Both the position numbers and the translations under genes were made by a program. Positions 49,937-58,905 of a DNA stretch of 64,000 nt are shown here, one piece after another (within the stretch, counting starts at the first letter, position 1; each line of letters begins with the position of its first letter). The stretch covers positions 1 to 64,000 of the forward strand of contig DATHNE010000115.1 in assembly GCA_035486355.1 (NCBI GenBank). The letters are read 5' to 3'. Source of the DNA: Palsa-883 sp035486355 (lineage in GTDB: Bacteria > Pseudomonadota > Alphaproteobacteria > Acetobacterales > Acetobacteraceae). The notes under the pieces are model-generated. The model was not told where the DNA came from. It saw only the letters and a list, made by a program, of their open reading frames with translations, and searched no databases.

Positions 49937-52798
49937 CTATGTCAGTCCCAACGCGGCCTTCACCAGTGCGGCCTGCTGTTCGCTGTGCGTGCGGGCCAGG
50001 CCCGTGGCCGGGCTCGCAGCGGCTTCACGGCCGACATAGGCGGGCCGTCTCGCCTTGATGTCCATGCCCGCCAGCATCGCTTCGATCCGCCGATCCACAA
50101 AAGTCCAACCGCCCATGTTCTCCGGTTCTTCCTGGCACCAGGTGATGTCGGCGTTCTTGTAAGAAGCTAGCGCCACCGGCAGGGAACGGATCGGGAACGG
50201 ATAGAACTGCTCGAGCCGCACGATGGCGACATCGGTGATCTGCTGCTCCCGCCGGGCGGCCAGCAGATCGTAATAGACCTTGCCGCTGCAGATCACCACG
50301 CGGCGCACCTGCTCAGGCGGCGCGATCGCGTCGATCTCCGGGATCACCGTCAGGAAGGTGCTGCCGTTATTGAAGTCCTTCAGCGCCGACACTGCCAGCT
50401 TGTGACGCAGCAACGACTTCGGCGTGAAGATGATCAGCGGCTTGCGGAAGTTGCGCTTCATCTGCCGGCGCAGCGCGTGGAAGTAATTGGCCGGCGTGGT
50501 CAGGTTGCAGACCTGCATGTTCCGCTCAGCGCACAATTGCAGGTAGCGCTCGATGCGAGCCGACGAATGTTCCGGCCCCTGACCCTCATAGCCATGCGGC
50601 AGCAGCAACGTCAGGCCGGACATTCGCAGCCACTTCGTTTCGCCACTGGCCAGGAACTGATCGATGATGACCTGCGCGCCGTTGGCGAAATCGCCGAACT
50701 GCGCTTCCCACAACACCAGCGTCTTCGGATCGGCCAGCGAGTAGCCGTATTCGAATCCCAGCACGCCGGCTTCCGACAGCAGCGAGTTGTAGATCTCGAT
50801 CTTCGCCTGATCGGGCGAGATGTTGTTCAGCGGGACGTATTCATGCTGGTTGTCCTGGTCGACCAGCACGGCATGGCGCTGGCTGAAGGTGCCGCGCTGG
50901 GAGTCCTCGCCGGACAGGCGAACCCGATGGCCTTCCAGCAGCAGCGCGCCATAGGCCAGCGCCTCGCCGGTGGACCAGTCGATGCCTTCGCCGGTTTCGA
51001 TCATCGTCCGCTTGGCGTCGAGCTGACGGGCGATCTTCGGATTGACGGCGAAACCATCCGGCACGTGTGCCAGCGCCATGCCGATCCGGCGCAACGCCGC
51101 ATCGTCCACCGCGGTGGCATCGTCGTGATGATCGACTTCGTGAGCCGCCTGCGTCAAGCCGGACCAGTGGCCTTCCAGCCAATCGGCCTTGTTGACCTTG
51201 AAGCCCTGCGCCGCCTGATTGGCCGCTTCGAGTGTGGTGTTGAAGTCTTCCACCATGCGGCGTGCATCCGCCGCGGAGACCATGTCTTCCTGCGCCAGGC
51301 GATCGGCATACAGCGCGCGTGTGGTGCGCAGTTTGCCAATGGCGCGGTACATGATGGGCTGCGTGAATGCCGGCTCGTCGGTCTCGTTGTGGCCGTGGCG
51401 GCGATAGCAGACGATGTCCAGCACGATGTCGGTCGCGAAACGCATGCGGAATTCAGCCGCCATACGCGCACAGAACACGACCGCTTCGGGATCGTCGCCG
51501 TTCACGTGCAGGATCGGCGCCTGGATGCCCTTCGCGATGTCGGTGCAATAGAGGCCGGAATAGGCATGCGCCGGCACCGTGGTGAAGCCGATTTGGTTGT
51601 TCACGACCACATGGATCGTGCCGCCAGTGCGATAGCCGATGAGCTGGCTCATCGCCAGCGTCTCATACACCAGGCCCTGGCCGGCGAATGCCGCATCGCC
51701 ATGCATCAGGATCGCCATCACCGAGCCGCGGCGTTGGGTATCACCGGCCTGGTCCTGACGGGCGCGCACCTTGCCGACCACCACCGGATCGACCGCTTCC
51801 AGATGCGACGGGTTGGGTTGCAGGGAGAGATGGACCTGGCGGCCCTCGATCTCCTGATCGCTTGACGTGCCGAGGTGATATTTCACGTCGCCCGAGCCCT
51901 GCACATCGTCGGGCTTGAAGCTCTCGCCGCCGAACTCGCTGAACACCTGGGTCAGCGGCTTTTTCACCACGTTGACCAGGGTGTTGAGCCGGCCGCGATG
52001 CGGCATGCCGATGGCGACCTCGTTGACGCCGGCCGCAACACAGGTCTCGATCATGGCGTGGATGGCGGGAATGGTGACCTCGCCACCCTCCAGGCCGAAG
52101 CGCTTCGTGGTGACGTAGCGCTTCTGGCAGAACATCTCGAAGCCCTCGGCTTCGGTCAGCTCCTTCAGGATCTTGCGCTTGGCGGTGCGGTCGAAGCCGG
52201 TGCGCCAGGGGGCACCTTCGACGCGGCGCTGGATCCAGGACTTCTGGTCCGGATCCTGGATGTGCATGAACTCGACGCCGATCGGCCCGCAATAGGTCTC
52301 CCGCAGGATGTGCATGATTTCGCGCAGCGTGGCGCTCTCGCGGCCCAGCACGTTGTCGATGAAGATGCCACGGTCCCAGTCACCGGCGGCGAAGCCGTAG
52401 CTCGTCGGATCGAGCTCGGCGTGTGACTTCGGCACCTGCAGGCCGAGCGGATCGAGACGTGCCTCCAGATGGCCGCGCACGCGATAGGAGCGGATCAGCA
52501 TCAGCGCGCGCAGGCTGGCGATGATTTCCGCGCGGGACGTCGGGCGTGCCGGCAGCTCCGCCGCAGCGGTCATCGGGCGGGGTGGCTCGGCCTCGGCGGA
52601 CGCGCGCGGATGCGGGGTCCAGGACGCCCCGGTGGCATCCTCCAGCACGGCGCGGGCTTCATCGTTCAGCGCGTCGAACAGCTCACCGAAGCTGGGATCG
52701 ACGGAGCCGGGGTTGGTGGCCCAGCGAGCGTACTGCTCACCGAGAAAGGCCGCGTTCGCGCCGGAGAAAGCGGAAGCGAGAATGTCGACGCCAGCCAT
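49937..52798 (-). CDS. sucA: 2-oxoglutarate dehydrogenase E1 component
   Basis: A 953-residue thiamine-diphosphate enzyme of the TCA cycle. The N-terminal E2-binding segment FSGANAAFLGEQYARWA, the catalytic-domain start YVTTKRFGLEGGE, the TPP motif HGDAAFAGQGLVYETL and C-terminal MDIKARRPAYVGREAAASPA are all typical of SucA/OdhA E1. It decarboxylates 2-oxoglutarate and passes the succinyl unit to lipoyl-E2. gaagga precedes the ATG. It is the first gene of sucA-sucB-lpdA. Upstream, 244 bp separate it from ilvE; no -35/-10 pair could be fixed there. Confidence 0.97.
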   Translation of the reverse strand: MAGVDILASAFSGANAAFLGEQYARWATNPGSVDPSFGELFDALNDEARAVLEDATGASWTPHPRASAEAEPPRPMTAAAELPARPTSRAEIIASLRALMLIRSYRVRGHLEARLDPLGLQVPKSHAELDPTSYGFAAGDWDRGIFIDNVLGRESATLREIMHILRETYCGPIGVEFMHIQDPDQKSWIQRRVEGAPWRTGFDRTAKRKILKELTEAEGFEMFCQKRYVTTKRFGLEGGEVTIPAIHAMIETCVAAGVNEVAIGMPHRGRLNTLVNVVKKPLTQVFSEFGGESFKPDDVQGSGDVKYHLGTSSDQEIEGRQVHLSLQPNPSHLEAVDPVVVGKVRARQDQAGDTQRRGSVMAILMHGDAAFAGQGLVYETLAMSQLIGYRTGGTIHVVVNNQIGFTTVPAHAYSGLYCTDIAKGIQAPILHVNGDDPEAVVFCARMAAEFRMRFATDIVLDIVCYRRHGHNETDEPAFTQPIMYRAIGKLRTTRALYADRLAQEDMVSAADARRMVEDFNTTLEAANQAAQGFKVNKADWLEGHWSGLTQAAHEVDHHDDATAVDDAALRRIGMALAHVPDGFAVNPKIARQLDAKRTMIETGEGIDWSTGEALAYGALLLEGHRVRLSGEDSQRGTFSQRHAVLVDQDNQHEYVPLNNISPDQAKIEIYNSLLSEAGVLGFEYGYSLADPKTLVLWEAQFGDFANGAQVIIDQFLASGETKWLRMSGLTLLLPHGYEGQGPEHSSARIERYLQLCAERNMQVCNLTTPANYFHALRRQMKRNFRKPLIIFTPKSLLRHKLAVSALKDFNNGSTFLTVIPEIDAIAPPEQVRRVVICSGKVYYDLLAARREQQITDVAIVRLEQFYPFPIRSLPVALASYKNADITWCQEEPENMGGWTFVDRRIEAMLAGMDIKARRPAYVGREAAASPATGLARTHSEQQAALVKAALGLT

Positions 52799-53042
52799 GC
52801 AATGGGATCCTTCGCGCTTCGGTACAGCCGTAAACGCGGCTGCCTACCCGCCAGGTGGTGCGGCGTCCAGCGCGCCGGGTTGCATCTTCCGCCTGTCAGG
52901 GTCCCACGGCTTTCGTGCCCTCCGCCAGGGCTTCCGGTCGGTCACACGTAACGCTGGGAGACGATGACAGGCGGTCTGCAAGTTACCTGACCAGATGCAC
53001 CGCTAAGATGACGTTTTCAAGCCGGTGGGCCTCGGTCCCGCG

Positions 53043-53963
53043 CTAACGCGCACCGTACACCGGGGTGAGCCAGTCGCTGTGTTCGTTGGTTTCGCCGTAG
53101 ACCAGGTCGAAATAGCGCTGTTGGAGACGACGGGTCAGCGCACCCACTTGGCCGGTGCCAACATCGAGGCGGTCGATGCTGAGGATCGGCTGCACTTCGT
53201 AACTGGAGCCGCACAGGAACGCCTCCTCAGCGTCGTACAGCTCGGTGCGGTCGATGTCGCGCTGCTCGACCTCCCGGCCGGTCATCTCCTGCAACAGGTC
53301 GATCAGGGTAGCGCGGGTGATACTTTCCAGGATCGAGCTGGTGACGTTGGGCGTCACCGGACGACCATTGCGGATCATGAAGAAGCAGGAACCGTAGGAT
53401 TCGGCCACGCGGCCCTGCTCGGTCAACATCAGCACCGTGTCGTAGCCGTCGAGCTGGGATTGCTGCGCGCCGAGGCGGGAGTTGATGTAGTTGCCCGACG
53501 CCTTCACCCGCGGCGGCATCGCGGTGTCGGAGATGCGGCGCCAGGAGGAGACGGCGCAGGACACGCCCTCGGTCAGTTTGCTGCGCGGGCGGGCAACCGC
53601 CGCGATCGACCAGGCGACGGGGCCGGTGGCCAGCATGTCGCCCTGGCCGTCGACCCAGGCGAAGGGGCGCAGATGGATGTCCGCGCGGAATTCGTTGGCG
53701 CGGATCACCTCCAGTGTCGCCTCAGTCAGGCGGTCGTTGGTCAGGTCGTGGTCCATGCGCATCACGCGCATCGAGAACTGCAGGCGATCGAGGTGTTCCT
53801 GCAGGCGGAAGACGAACATCTGCTCACGCTTGGCATTCCAGTAGCCGCGGACGCCCTCGAAGACGCCGATGCCGAACTTCATGCCGGGGGATTGGATGTG
53901 CACCTTGGCGTCGGCGTAGGGCACGAGGGTGCCGTTCATGTGGATGAATTTGGCTTCGGTCAT
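53043..53963 (-). CDS. ilvE: branched-chain amino acid aminotransferase (fold IV)
   Basis: A 306-residue class IV PLP transaminase. The cofactor Lys is K154 in RVKASGNYINSRLG; GIGVFEGVRGYWNAK is the N-terminal active-site strand and ESYGSCFFMIRNG the Glu-containing PLP-pyridine site. It converts 2-oxo acids to Leu, Ile and Val in the cytoplasm. Fold-IV D-amino-acid transaminases share this fold, but length and motifs favour BCAT. It is divergent from ahcY. Confidence 0.88.
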   Translation of the reverse strand: MTEAKFIHMNGTLVPYADAKVHIQSPGMKFGIGVFEGVRGYWNAKREQMFVFRLQEHLDRLQFSMRVMRMDHDLTNDRLTEATLEVIRANEFRADIHLRPFAWVDGQGDMLATGPVAWSIAAVARPRSKLTEGVSCAVSSWRRISDTAMPPRVKASGNYINSRLGAQQSQLDGYDTVLMLTEQGRVAESYGSCFFMIRNGRPVTPNVTSSILESITRATLIDLLQEMTGREVEQRDIDRTELYDAEEAFLCGSSYEVQPILSIDRLDVGTGQVGALTRRLQQRYFDLVYGETNEHSDWLTPVYGAR

Positions 53964-54265
53964 CGCGGTTTCCTTGGTCGGTCCGGTGCGTAAGGGCTGA
54001 CATGGAACCGGTGTGCGAACAAGCCTCGGTCCGGGGTGGGCGCGGGTCCGCGGGAAGATCCCCCGCCGGGGCGCAGCGGCACCGAGGTCGGCGGACCAGG
54101 GACGGTCCCTTGCGCGCGAGGCGGATGAAGGCGCTTCGCGCCAAGCGCGGGAACCCTTGTCTCATGGCCCCCACCTAAGGACCGGCTCCCCGGCCTCGCC
54201 TGGAAAGCCCTTGCAGACATGCAGATATCTTTATATGACGCCGCCAACAGCAGGAGCACCCCGAC
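53964..54265. promoter_or_regulatory. divergent ilvE/ahcY promoter region with SahR-like box
   Basis: This 302-bp divergent spacer holds no gene. At 54218-54237 the near-palindrome CATGCAGATATCTTTATATG fits the catataaagatatctttatatg-type operator of SahR-family ArsR regulators, which control S-adenosylhomocysteine and methionine genes in proteobacteria. It lies 29 bp upstream of ahcY, where a repressor would block initiation. A GC hairpin near 54148-54164 (gcgcttcgcgc) is also present. I looked for an SAH riboswitch here and did not see its consensus. Confidence 0.7.
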
Positions 54266-55564
54266 ATGGCCAACGCCCCCGACAACAAGGTCAAGGACAT
54301 CTCCCTCGCCGAGTGGGGCCGCAAGGAGATCTCCATGGCCGAGGACGAGATGCCCGGCCTGATGGCCACGCGTGCGGAATATGGCGCCTCGAAGCCGCTG
54401 GCCGGGGCCCGTATCGCCGGCTGCCTGCACATGACCATCCAGACCGCGGTGCTGATCGAGACGCTGCAGGCGCTGGGCGCCACCGTCCGCTGGTCGTCGT
54501 GCAACATATTCTCCACCCAGGACCATGCCGCGGCGGGCGTTGCCGCCGCCGGCGTCCCCGTCTTCGCGTGGAAGGGCATGAACGACGAAGAGTTCTGGTG
54601 GTGCATCGAGCAGACCGTGCGCGGCCCTGACGGCTGGACGCCCAACATGATCCTCGATGACGGCGGCGACCTGACGCTGCTGATGCACCAGACGTATCCG
54701 GAGATGCTGACGGACGTGCGCGGCATCTCGGAGGAGACCACGACCGGCGTGCACCGCCTGCGCGACATGGCGCGCGACGGCACGCTGCTGACGCCGGCGA
54801 TTAATGTGAACGACAGCGTCACGAAGTCGAAGTTCGACAACCTGTACGGCTGCCGCGAATCGCTGGTGGATGGCATCCGCCGCGGCACCGACGTGATGAT
54901 GGCCGGCAAGATCGCGGTGGTGAACGGGTTCGGCGACGTCGGCAAGGGCTCGGCCGCGTCGCTGCGCAACGCCGGCTGCCGCGTGATGGTGACCGAGATC
55001 GACCCGATCTGCGCGTTGCAGGCGGCGATGGAAGGTTACCAGGTCGTCACGATGGACGAGGCGGCGCCGATCGGCGATATCTTCGTGACTGCCACCGGCA
55101 ATGTCGATGTCATCACCATCGAGCACATGCGGGCGATGAAGCATCGCGCGATCGTCTGCAACATCGGTCATTTCGATTCCGAGATCCAGATCGAACCGTT
55201 GCGCAACTACACATGGGAAAACGTGAAGCCGCAGGTCGACGAGGTGGTGTTCCCCAACGGCAAGCGGCTGATCGTTCTGTCCGAGGGACGATTGGTCAAC
55301 CTGGGCAATGCCACCGGCCATCCCAGCTTTGTGATGAGCGCGAGCTTCACCAACCAGGTATTGGCGCAGATCGAGCTCTACAACGCGGCGCCCGGGACGT
55401 ACGAGCGGCAAGTGTATACGCTGCCGAAGAAGCTGGATGAGAAGGTCGCGGCACTGCATCTGGCGAAGGTCGGCGCCAACCTGACGAAGCTGAGCGAGAA
55501 GCAGGCGAGCTATATCGGCGTCGATGCGGCGGGGCCCTACAAGCACGATCTGTACCGCTATTAG
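54266..55564 (+). CDS. ahcY: adenosylhomocysteinase
   Basis: A 432-residue S-adenosyl-L-homocysteine hydrolase, cleaving SAH to adenosine and homocysteine to keep methylation cycling. GCLHMTIQTAVLIETLQALG and SCNIFSTQDHAAAG are substrate-site motifs; VNGFGDVGKGSAASLR is the NAD loop. The C-terminus PYKHDLYRY is conserved. It lacks the ~40-residue insertion present in many bacterial enzymes, thus matching the shorter form. Several methyltransferases in this window would depend on it. Preceded by a SahR-like operator and followed by a strong hairpin. Confidence 0.97.
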   Translation: MANAPDNKVKDISLAEWGRKEISMAEDEMPGLMATRAEYGASKPLAGARIAGCLHMTIQTAVLIETLQALGATVRWSSCNIFSTQDHAAAGVAAAGVPVFAWKGMNDEEFWWCIEQTVRGPDGWTPNMILDDGGDLTLLMHQTYPEMLTDVRGISEETTTGVHRLRDMARDGTLLTPAINVNDSVTKSKFDNLYGCRESLVDGIRRGTDVMMAGKIAVVNGFGDVGKGSAASLRNAGCRVMVTEIDPICALQAAMEGYQVVTMDEAAPIGDIFVTATGNVDVITIEHMRAMKHRAIVCNIGHFDSEIQIEPLRNYTWENVKPQVDEVVFPNGKRLIVLSEGRLVNLGNATGHPSFVMSASFTNQVLAQIELYNAAPGTYERQVYTLPKKLDEKVAALHLAKVGANLTKLSEKQASYIGVDAAGPYKHDLYRY

Positions 55565-55572
55565 CCTCGGGC

Positions 55573-55597
55573 GCGGGGATGGATTGGCCATCCCCGC
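55573..55597 (+). terminator. hairpin downstream of ahcY
   Basis: A perfect 10-bp stem, gcggggatgg / ccatccccgc with a five-base loop, begins nine bases after the ahcY stop. No T-run follows, so Rho-independent termination may be inefficient, but its stem stability and location support a 3'-end role for ahcY. Confidence 0.65.
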
Positions 55598-55748
55598 CCC
55601 GCCTCGCGCGATCCGGCTTCCGAAAGACGCGCCTTCCTGGCGATTTGCTCCGCGCACACCGATTTCATGCGGTGGTCACGCACAGAGGGATGGCGGAGCG
55701 ATACCCCCCTCCCTAGCTGAGAGCGGTCGCACCAAGGGAGGCTCGACT

Positions 55749-55997
55749 TTGTCTATCACCACCGCACCCTGGAACCGACCACAGACCGAGGCCGTGCGCC
55801 GCGCCCTGCGCGCCGCGCACGACGCGACGTCGGTGAGTGATCTGCTGTTCCTGGAGACCTGGGAAGCGCAGGGCTTGCCCGACATCGCCAGCACGCTGCG
55901 CGCCAGCCAGATCCGGCGGGCCAATCCAGAGCTGGCCGCCGAGATCCGCGCCGAGCTGCGCGCAGGGCCACCCGACGTCAACGGCCGATCACAATAA
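55749..55997 (+). CDS. small hypothetical protein with TTG start
   Basis: An 82-residue acidic-to-neutral, largely helical protein beginning at TTG 55749 with aagggagg eight bases upstream. It contains EAVRRALRAAHDATSVSDLL and LPDIASTLRASQIRRANPEL. No known family or membrane segment is seen. The strong ribosome site and coding-like composition support a real gene. Its 3' end overlaps the convergent DMT permease gene by 20 bp. Function unknown. Confidence 0.65.
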   Translation: MSITTAPWNRPQTEAVRRALRAAHDATSVSDLLFLETWEAQGLPDIASTLRASQIRRANPELAAEIRAELRAGPPDVNGRSQ

Positions 55998-56882
55998 GCA
56001 GCACCCCGGCCACCACCAGGATCAGGCCGGCGACGTCGCCCTTCTTCAGTGTCTCCTTCCAGTAGACGCGGCTGAACAGCAGGGTGAAGACGATCTCGAC
56101 CTGACCCAGCGACCGGAGCAGCGCGACCTCGGTCATCGCGAAAGCGCTGAGCCGGCACGCCGAGCCACAGGCGGCAAGGATGCCCACCAGCGCCGAGCTG
56201 CGCCAGGTGGTGACCGCCTTGCGCAGCTCCTCCGGCGCGCGCCAGGCCACCCACGCAGCCGGCATCAGGGTTTGCAGCGTGGTGGTCAGCACGAGTACGA
56301 ACAGCGCGCGCACGATGACGCCGGGGTTGTCGACCGAGCGATTGCCGAGCTTGATGAATACCGTGGTGAACGCGAACAGCAGCCCGGCGCCCAGGCCGCA
56401 CAATGCCGCGGGCTGCACGGCGGCGGCGAGCACGCCGCGTGGCCGCACCCGGCGGCCGGCGAGTGACAGCGTCATCACACCGCACAGGCCGACAGCTATT
56501 CCGCCGAGGGCGCCCGGCTTCAGCGCCTCCCCCAGCAGGATCCAGGCGACCAGGGCGGTCTGCACCGCCCCGGTCTTGGAATAGGCGGTGCTGACGGCGA
56601 ATTTGCGGAAGCCGAACGCCGTAATCGGCAGGTTGGTGGCGAGGATCTGTGTCAACCTACCGGCAACGGACCACAGCGGGTCCAGGCGGTGGGGCGCGGC
56701 AGCACATCGCCGCTGACGGCAAGCGCGGCGATCAGCAGCACCAGCGCGATGGGCGCACCGTAGAGGAAGCGGACGAAGCCAGCGCCGTTGACCGACAGCA
56801 GATGGCGCAGCTTCTGCTGCATCGCCGTCCGCCAGCACTGGAACAGCGCGGCCGCGATCGTGACCGGAAGCCAGATCGGCAC
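55978..56882 (-). pseudogene. EamA/DMT-family permease with a frameshift
   Basis: Two pieces in adjacent frames join to a ten-helix drug/metabolite transporter. The N-terminal piece (56882 to ~56700) has MPIWLPVTIAAALFQCWRTA and FVRFLYGAPIALVLLIAALA, then the frame breaks near 56690-56705 inside a gggg run. The rest (to 55978) continues with TQILATNLPITAFGFRKFAV and YSKTGAVQTALVAWILLGEA, matching EamA repeat 2. A single-base indel or sequencing error restores a ~301-residue protein. The long open frame extending upstream to 57540 is unrelated sequence. Confidence 0.8.
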
Positions 56883-57055
56883 GCGAGGCTTCCCTCTGTC
56901 CGGCCAGGCCGGATGGGTCCGGAGCCTGCCGGGAGCGTAACCAATAGCTGCCGCGGGTCAAAGCGCCGTCCTGCCGCTCAATCAGACGTGGCTTGCGGCC
57001 ACGGGCGCCGCCCGCCACTTTGCCGCCAACACGCCACACCAGCGGGAGGCGTTCG

Positions 57056-58552
57056 ATGAAATTCCTGAGCGACGACATGATCAGCGGGCTACTGGGGGCC
57101 GAGGAAGCGTCCTTCCCCTCACCGGTGCCGACGCAAATCGTCTCCAGCGACGAATACCTACCCGTGCCGCAGACCGCGCAGCAGCGCGAGGTTGAAGCAC
57201 GGCTGATCGCGATGACTGACGATCTCGCGCGGCGCCAGGGCCTGTCGCGCCGCCGCTTCTTCCAGACCGCCGCCGGCATGGCGGCCTCCTTCGTCGCGTT
57301 GAACCAGGTGTTCGGTCCCCTGTTCGACGCCAGCGAAGCCGAGGCTGCAACGCCGGAGCTGGCGCAGGCACGCGCCGATGCGCTGTCGGGGCAGATGGTG
57401 ATCGACGGACACACGCATTTCCTGCGCGACGACACGCGGCTGATGGGCTTCGTCAAGGCGCGCGAGGCGGTCGGGCAATGGGGCTGGAACAAGGAGCTCG
57501 GCAGCCAGCCACAGACGATCGATGATTTGAAATATGCCAATTACGTCAAGGAGATTTATCTCGACAGCGATACCAAGATCGCTTTGCTGTCAAACTCGCC
57601 GTCCGACATTCCCGAGGACTGGTTCATTCCGCAGGAGCAAGTGTTCAAGACACGGGAGATGGTGAACAAGCAGGCAGGATCGCGCCGCATGCTGGCCCAC
57701 TTCACCATCACGCCGGGCCAGCCCGGCTGGCTCGATCAGGTGGATGTGGCGATCGAGAAGTACAAGCCCGATTCCTGGAAGGGCTACACGGTCGGCGACA
57801 ACACGCACAAGGAACTCGCCGCGCATCCGTGGCACGCGGACGATGAGAAACTGATGTATCCGTTCTACGAGCGGATCGCGAAGACCAACGTCCGCAACGT
57901 GTGTATCCACAAAGGCCTGTTCGCGCCGGCGGTGGAGGCGAGATTCCCCCGCCTGCGGCCCTACGCGGATGTAAACGACATCGGCCGCGCGGCAAAGGAC
58001 TGGCCGCAACTGAATTTCCTTGTTTACCACTCGGGTTATCGCTGGGTCGGCGGCAATCCCGCCGACGGCATGGCGGAATTCGACAAGACCGGCCGCAGCT
58101 CCTGGACCAGCGATCTGGCCGACATTCCCGCGAAATACGGGGTGACAAATGTCTACGGCGACCTGGGCCAGCTCTTTGCCTGGACCAGTGTCGCCGAACC
58201 GCGTCTCGCCGCGGCATTGATGGGCATGCTGATCAACGGCCTGGGCGTCGATCGGGTGGTGTGGGGCACTGACGCCGTGTGGACCGGCGCACCGCAATGG
58301 CAGATCGAGGGACTGCGGCGGCTGGAGATCCCCGAGGACATGCAGAAGAAACACGGGTTCGCACCGATTGGGCCAGCGGACGGCCCGGTGAAGACCGCGG
58401 TGCTTAGCGGCAACACGGCACGGCTGTACGGGCTCGAGCAGCACGCGGCAATCGTGCGGCAGGATCGTTTCGCCACGTTGAAGGATGACTATGTCCGAAA
58501 CGGTCCGGGGCGCAGCAACCTGCGCTATGGTTACGTCAGCAAACCGGTGTGA
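57056..58552 (+). CDS. amidohydrolase-family protein with internal Tat-type signal
   Basis: A 498-residue metal-dependent amidohydrolase (amidohydrolase_2-like). The metal motif DGHTHF places His at 119 and 121; YHSGYRW and WGTDAVWTG supply later His and Asp ligands. A twin-arginine motif SRRRFF sits at 64-69 followed by a hydrophobic AAGMAASFVALNQVFG, so export is likely, but the Tat signal is unusually deep after a ~60-residue N-region. gggaggc precedes ATG 57056. The HiPIP gene follows by a GTGA overlap, suggesting an exported redox or hydrolytic system. Confidence 0.83.
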   Translation: MKFLSDDMISGLLGAEEASFPSPVPTQIVSSDEYLPVPQTAQQREVEARLIAMTDDLARRQGLSRRRFFQTAAGMAASFVALNQVFGPLFDASEAEAATPELAQARADALSGQMVIDGHTHFLRDDTRLMGFVKAREAVGQWGWNKELGSQPQTIDDLKYANYVKEIYLDSDTKIALLSNSPSDIPEDWFIPQEQVFKTREMVNKQAGSRRMLAHFTITPGQPGWLDQVDVAIEKYKPDSWKGYTVGDNTHKELAAHPWHADDEKLMYPFYERIAKTNVRNVCIHKGLFAPAVEARFPRLRPYADVNDIGRAAKDWPQLNFLVYHSGYRWVGGNPADGMAEFDKTGRSSWTSDLADIPAKYGVTNVYGDLGQLFAWTSVAEPRLAAALMGMLINGLGVDRVVWGTDAVWTGAPQWQIEGLRRLEIPEDMQKKHGFAPIGPADGPVKTAVLSGNTARLYGLEQHAAIVRQDRFATLKDDYVRNGPGRSNLRYGYVSKPV

Positions 58553-58788
58553 TCGCGGACCGGTCGCGCCGGCGGCTGCTGCAGGTTGCTGTGCTGATGT
58601 GTGGCACGGACACCGCGCTGGCGCAGACCACGAAGCTGTCGCAGGTCACGGCACAGTATCAGGACCACCCGCGCGGCGGCCTGAGCTGCATCGGCTGCAC
58701 ATTCTTCCGCCGCCCGCGCGCCTGCCAGGTCGTGGAGGGTGACATCAGCCCGAACGGCTGGTGCAAACTTTTCGACCTGCCGGACTGA
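58549..58788 (+). CDS. high-potential iron-sulfur protein (HiPIP)
   Basis: A 79-residue protein starting at GTG 58549, overlapping the amidohydrolase stop (GTGA). Four Cys for a [4Fe-4S] cluster are C47, C50, C59 and C72 with the motif CIGCTFFRRPRACQVVEGDI and GWCKLF, typical HiPIP. The N-terminal SRRRLL then hydrophobic stretch is a Tat-type signal, fitting export of a pre-folded protein to the periplasm. HiPIPs carry electrons between membrane complexes. Its coupling to an amidohydrolase is unusual. Confidence 0.9.
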   Translation: MIADRSRRRLLQVAVLMCGTDTALAQTTKLSQVTAQYQDHPRGGLSCIGCTFFRRPRACQVVEGDISPNGWCKLFDLPD

Positions 58789-58828
58789 CAAAACGCCAGC
58801 ACGGGCAGCCGCTTCGTCATGAGAAGGT

Positions 58829-58881
58829 GGGCGCACCTGACCGGCTTGCCGGTGGGGCGGTGAACGGGGCAGGGTGCGCCC
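58829..58881. terminator. nested hairpin downstream of the HiPIP gene
   Basis: Outer arms gggcgcacc and ggtgcgccc (58829-58837, 58873-58881) enclose a second perfect hairpin accggc-tt-gccggt (58840-58853). It lies in the 117-bp spacer before the SIMPL-domain gene. No T-run follows, so a terminator role is inferred from position and stability. Confidence 0.5.
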
Positions 58882-58905
58882 TGTCATCCGCCTGGAGGCA
58901 TTCCC

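Noticed and set aside
53025..53993. 322-residue plus-strand frame over ilvE
   Set aside because: Antisense shadow of ilvE; ilvE motifs and divergent arrangement with ahcY are convincing.
53964..54265. SAH riboswitch before ahcY
   Set aside because: The expected gaggagcgctgc-type core and paired regions were not found; only a SahR-like operator fits.
55978..57540. 520-residue minus-strand frame as one gene
   Set aside because: Only the C-terminal ~230 residues match the permease; the upstream part is a shadow of the amidohydrolase strand, and the true N-terminus is in another frame.
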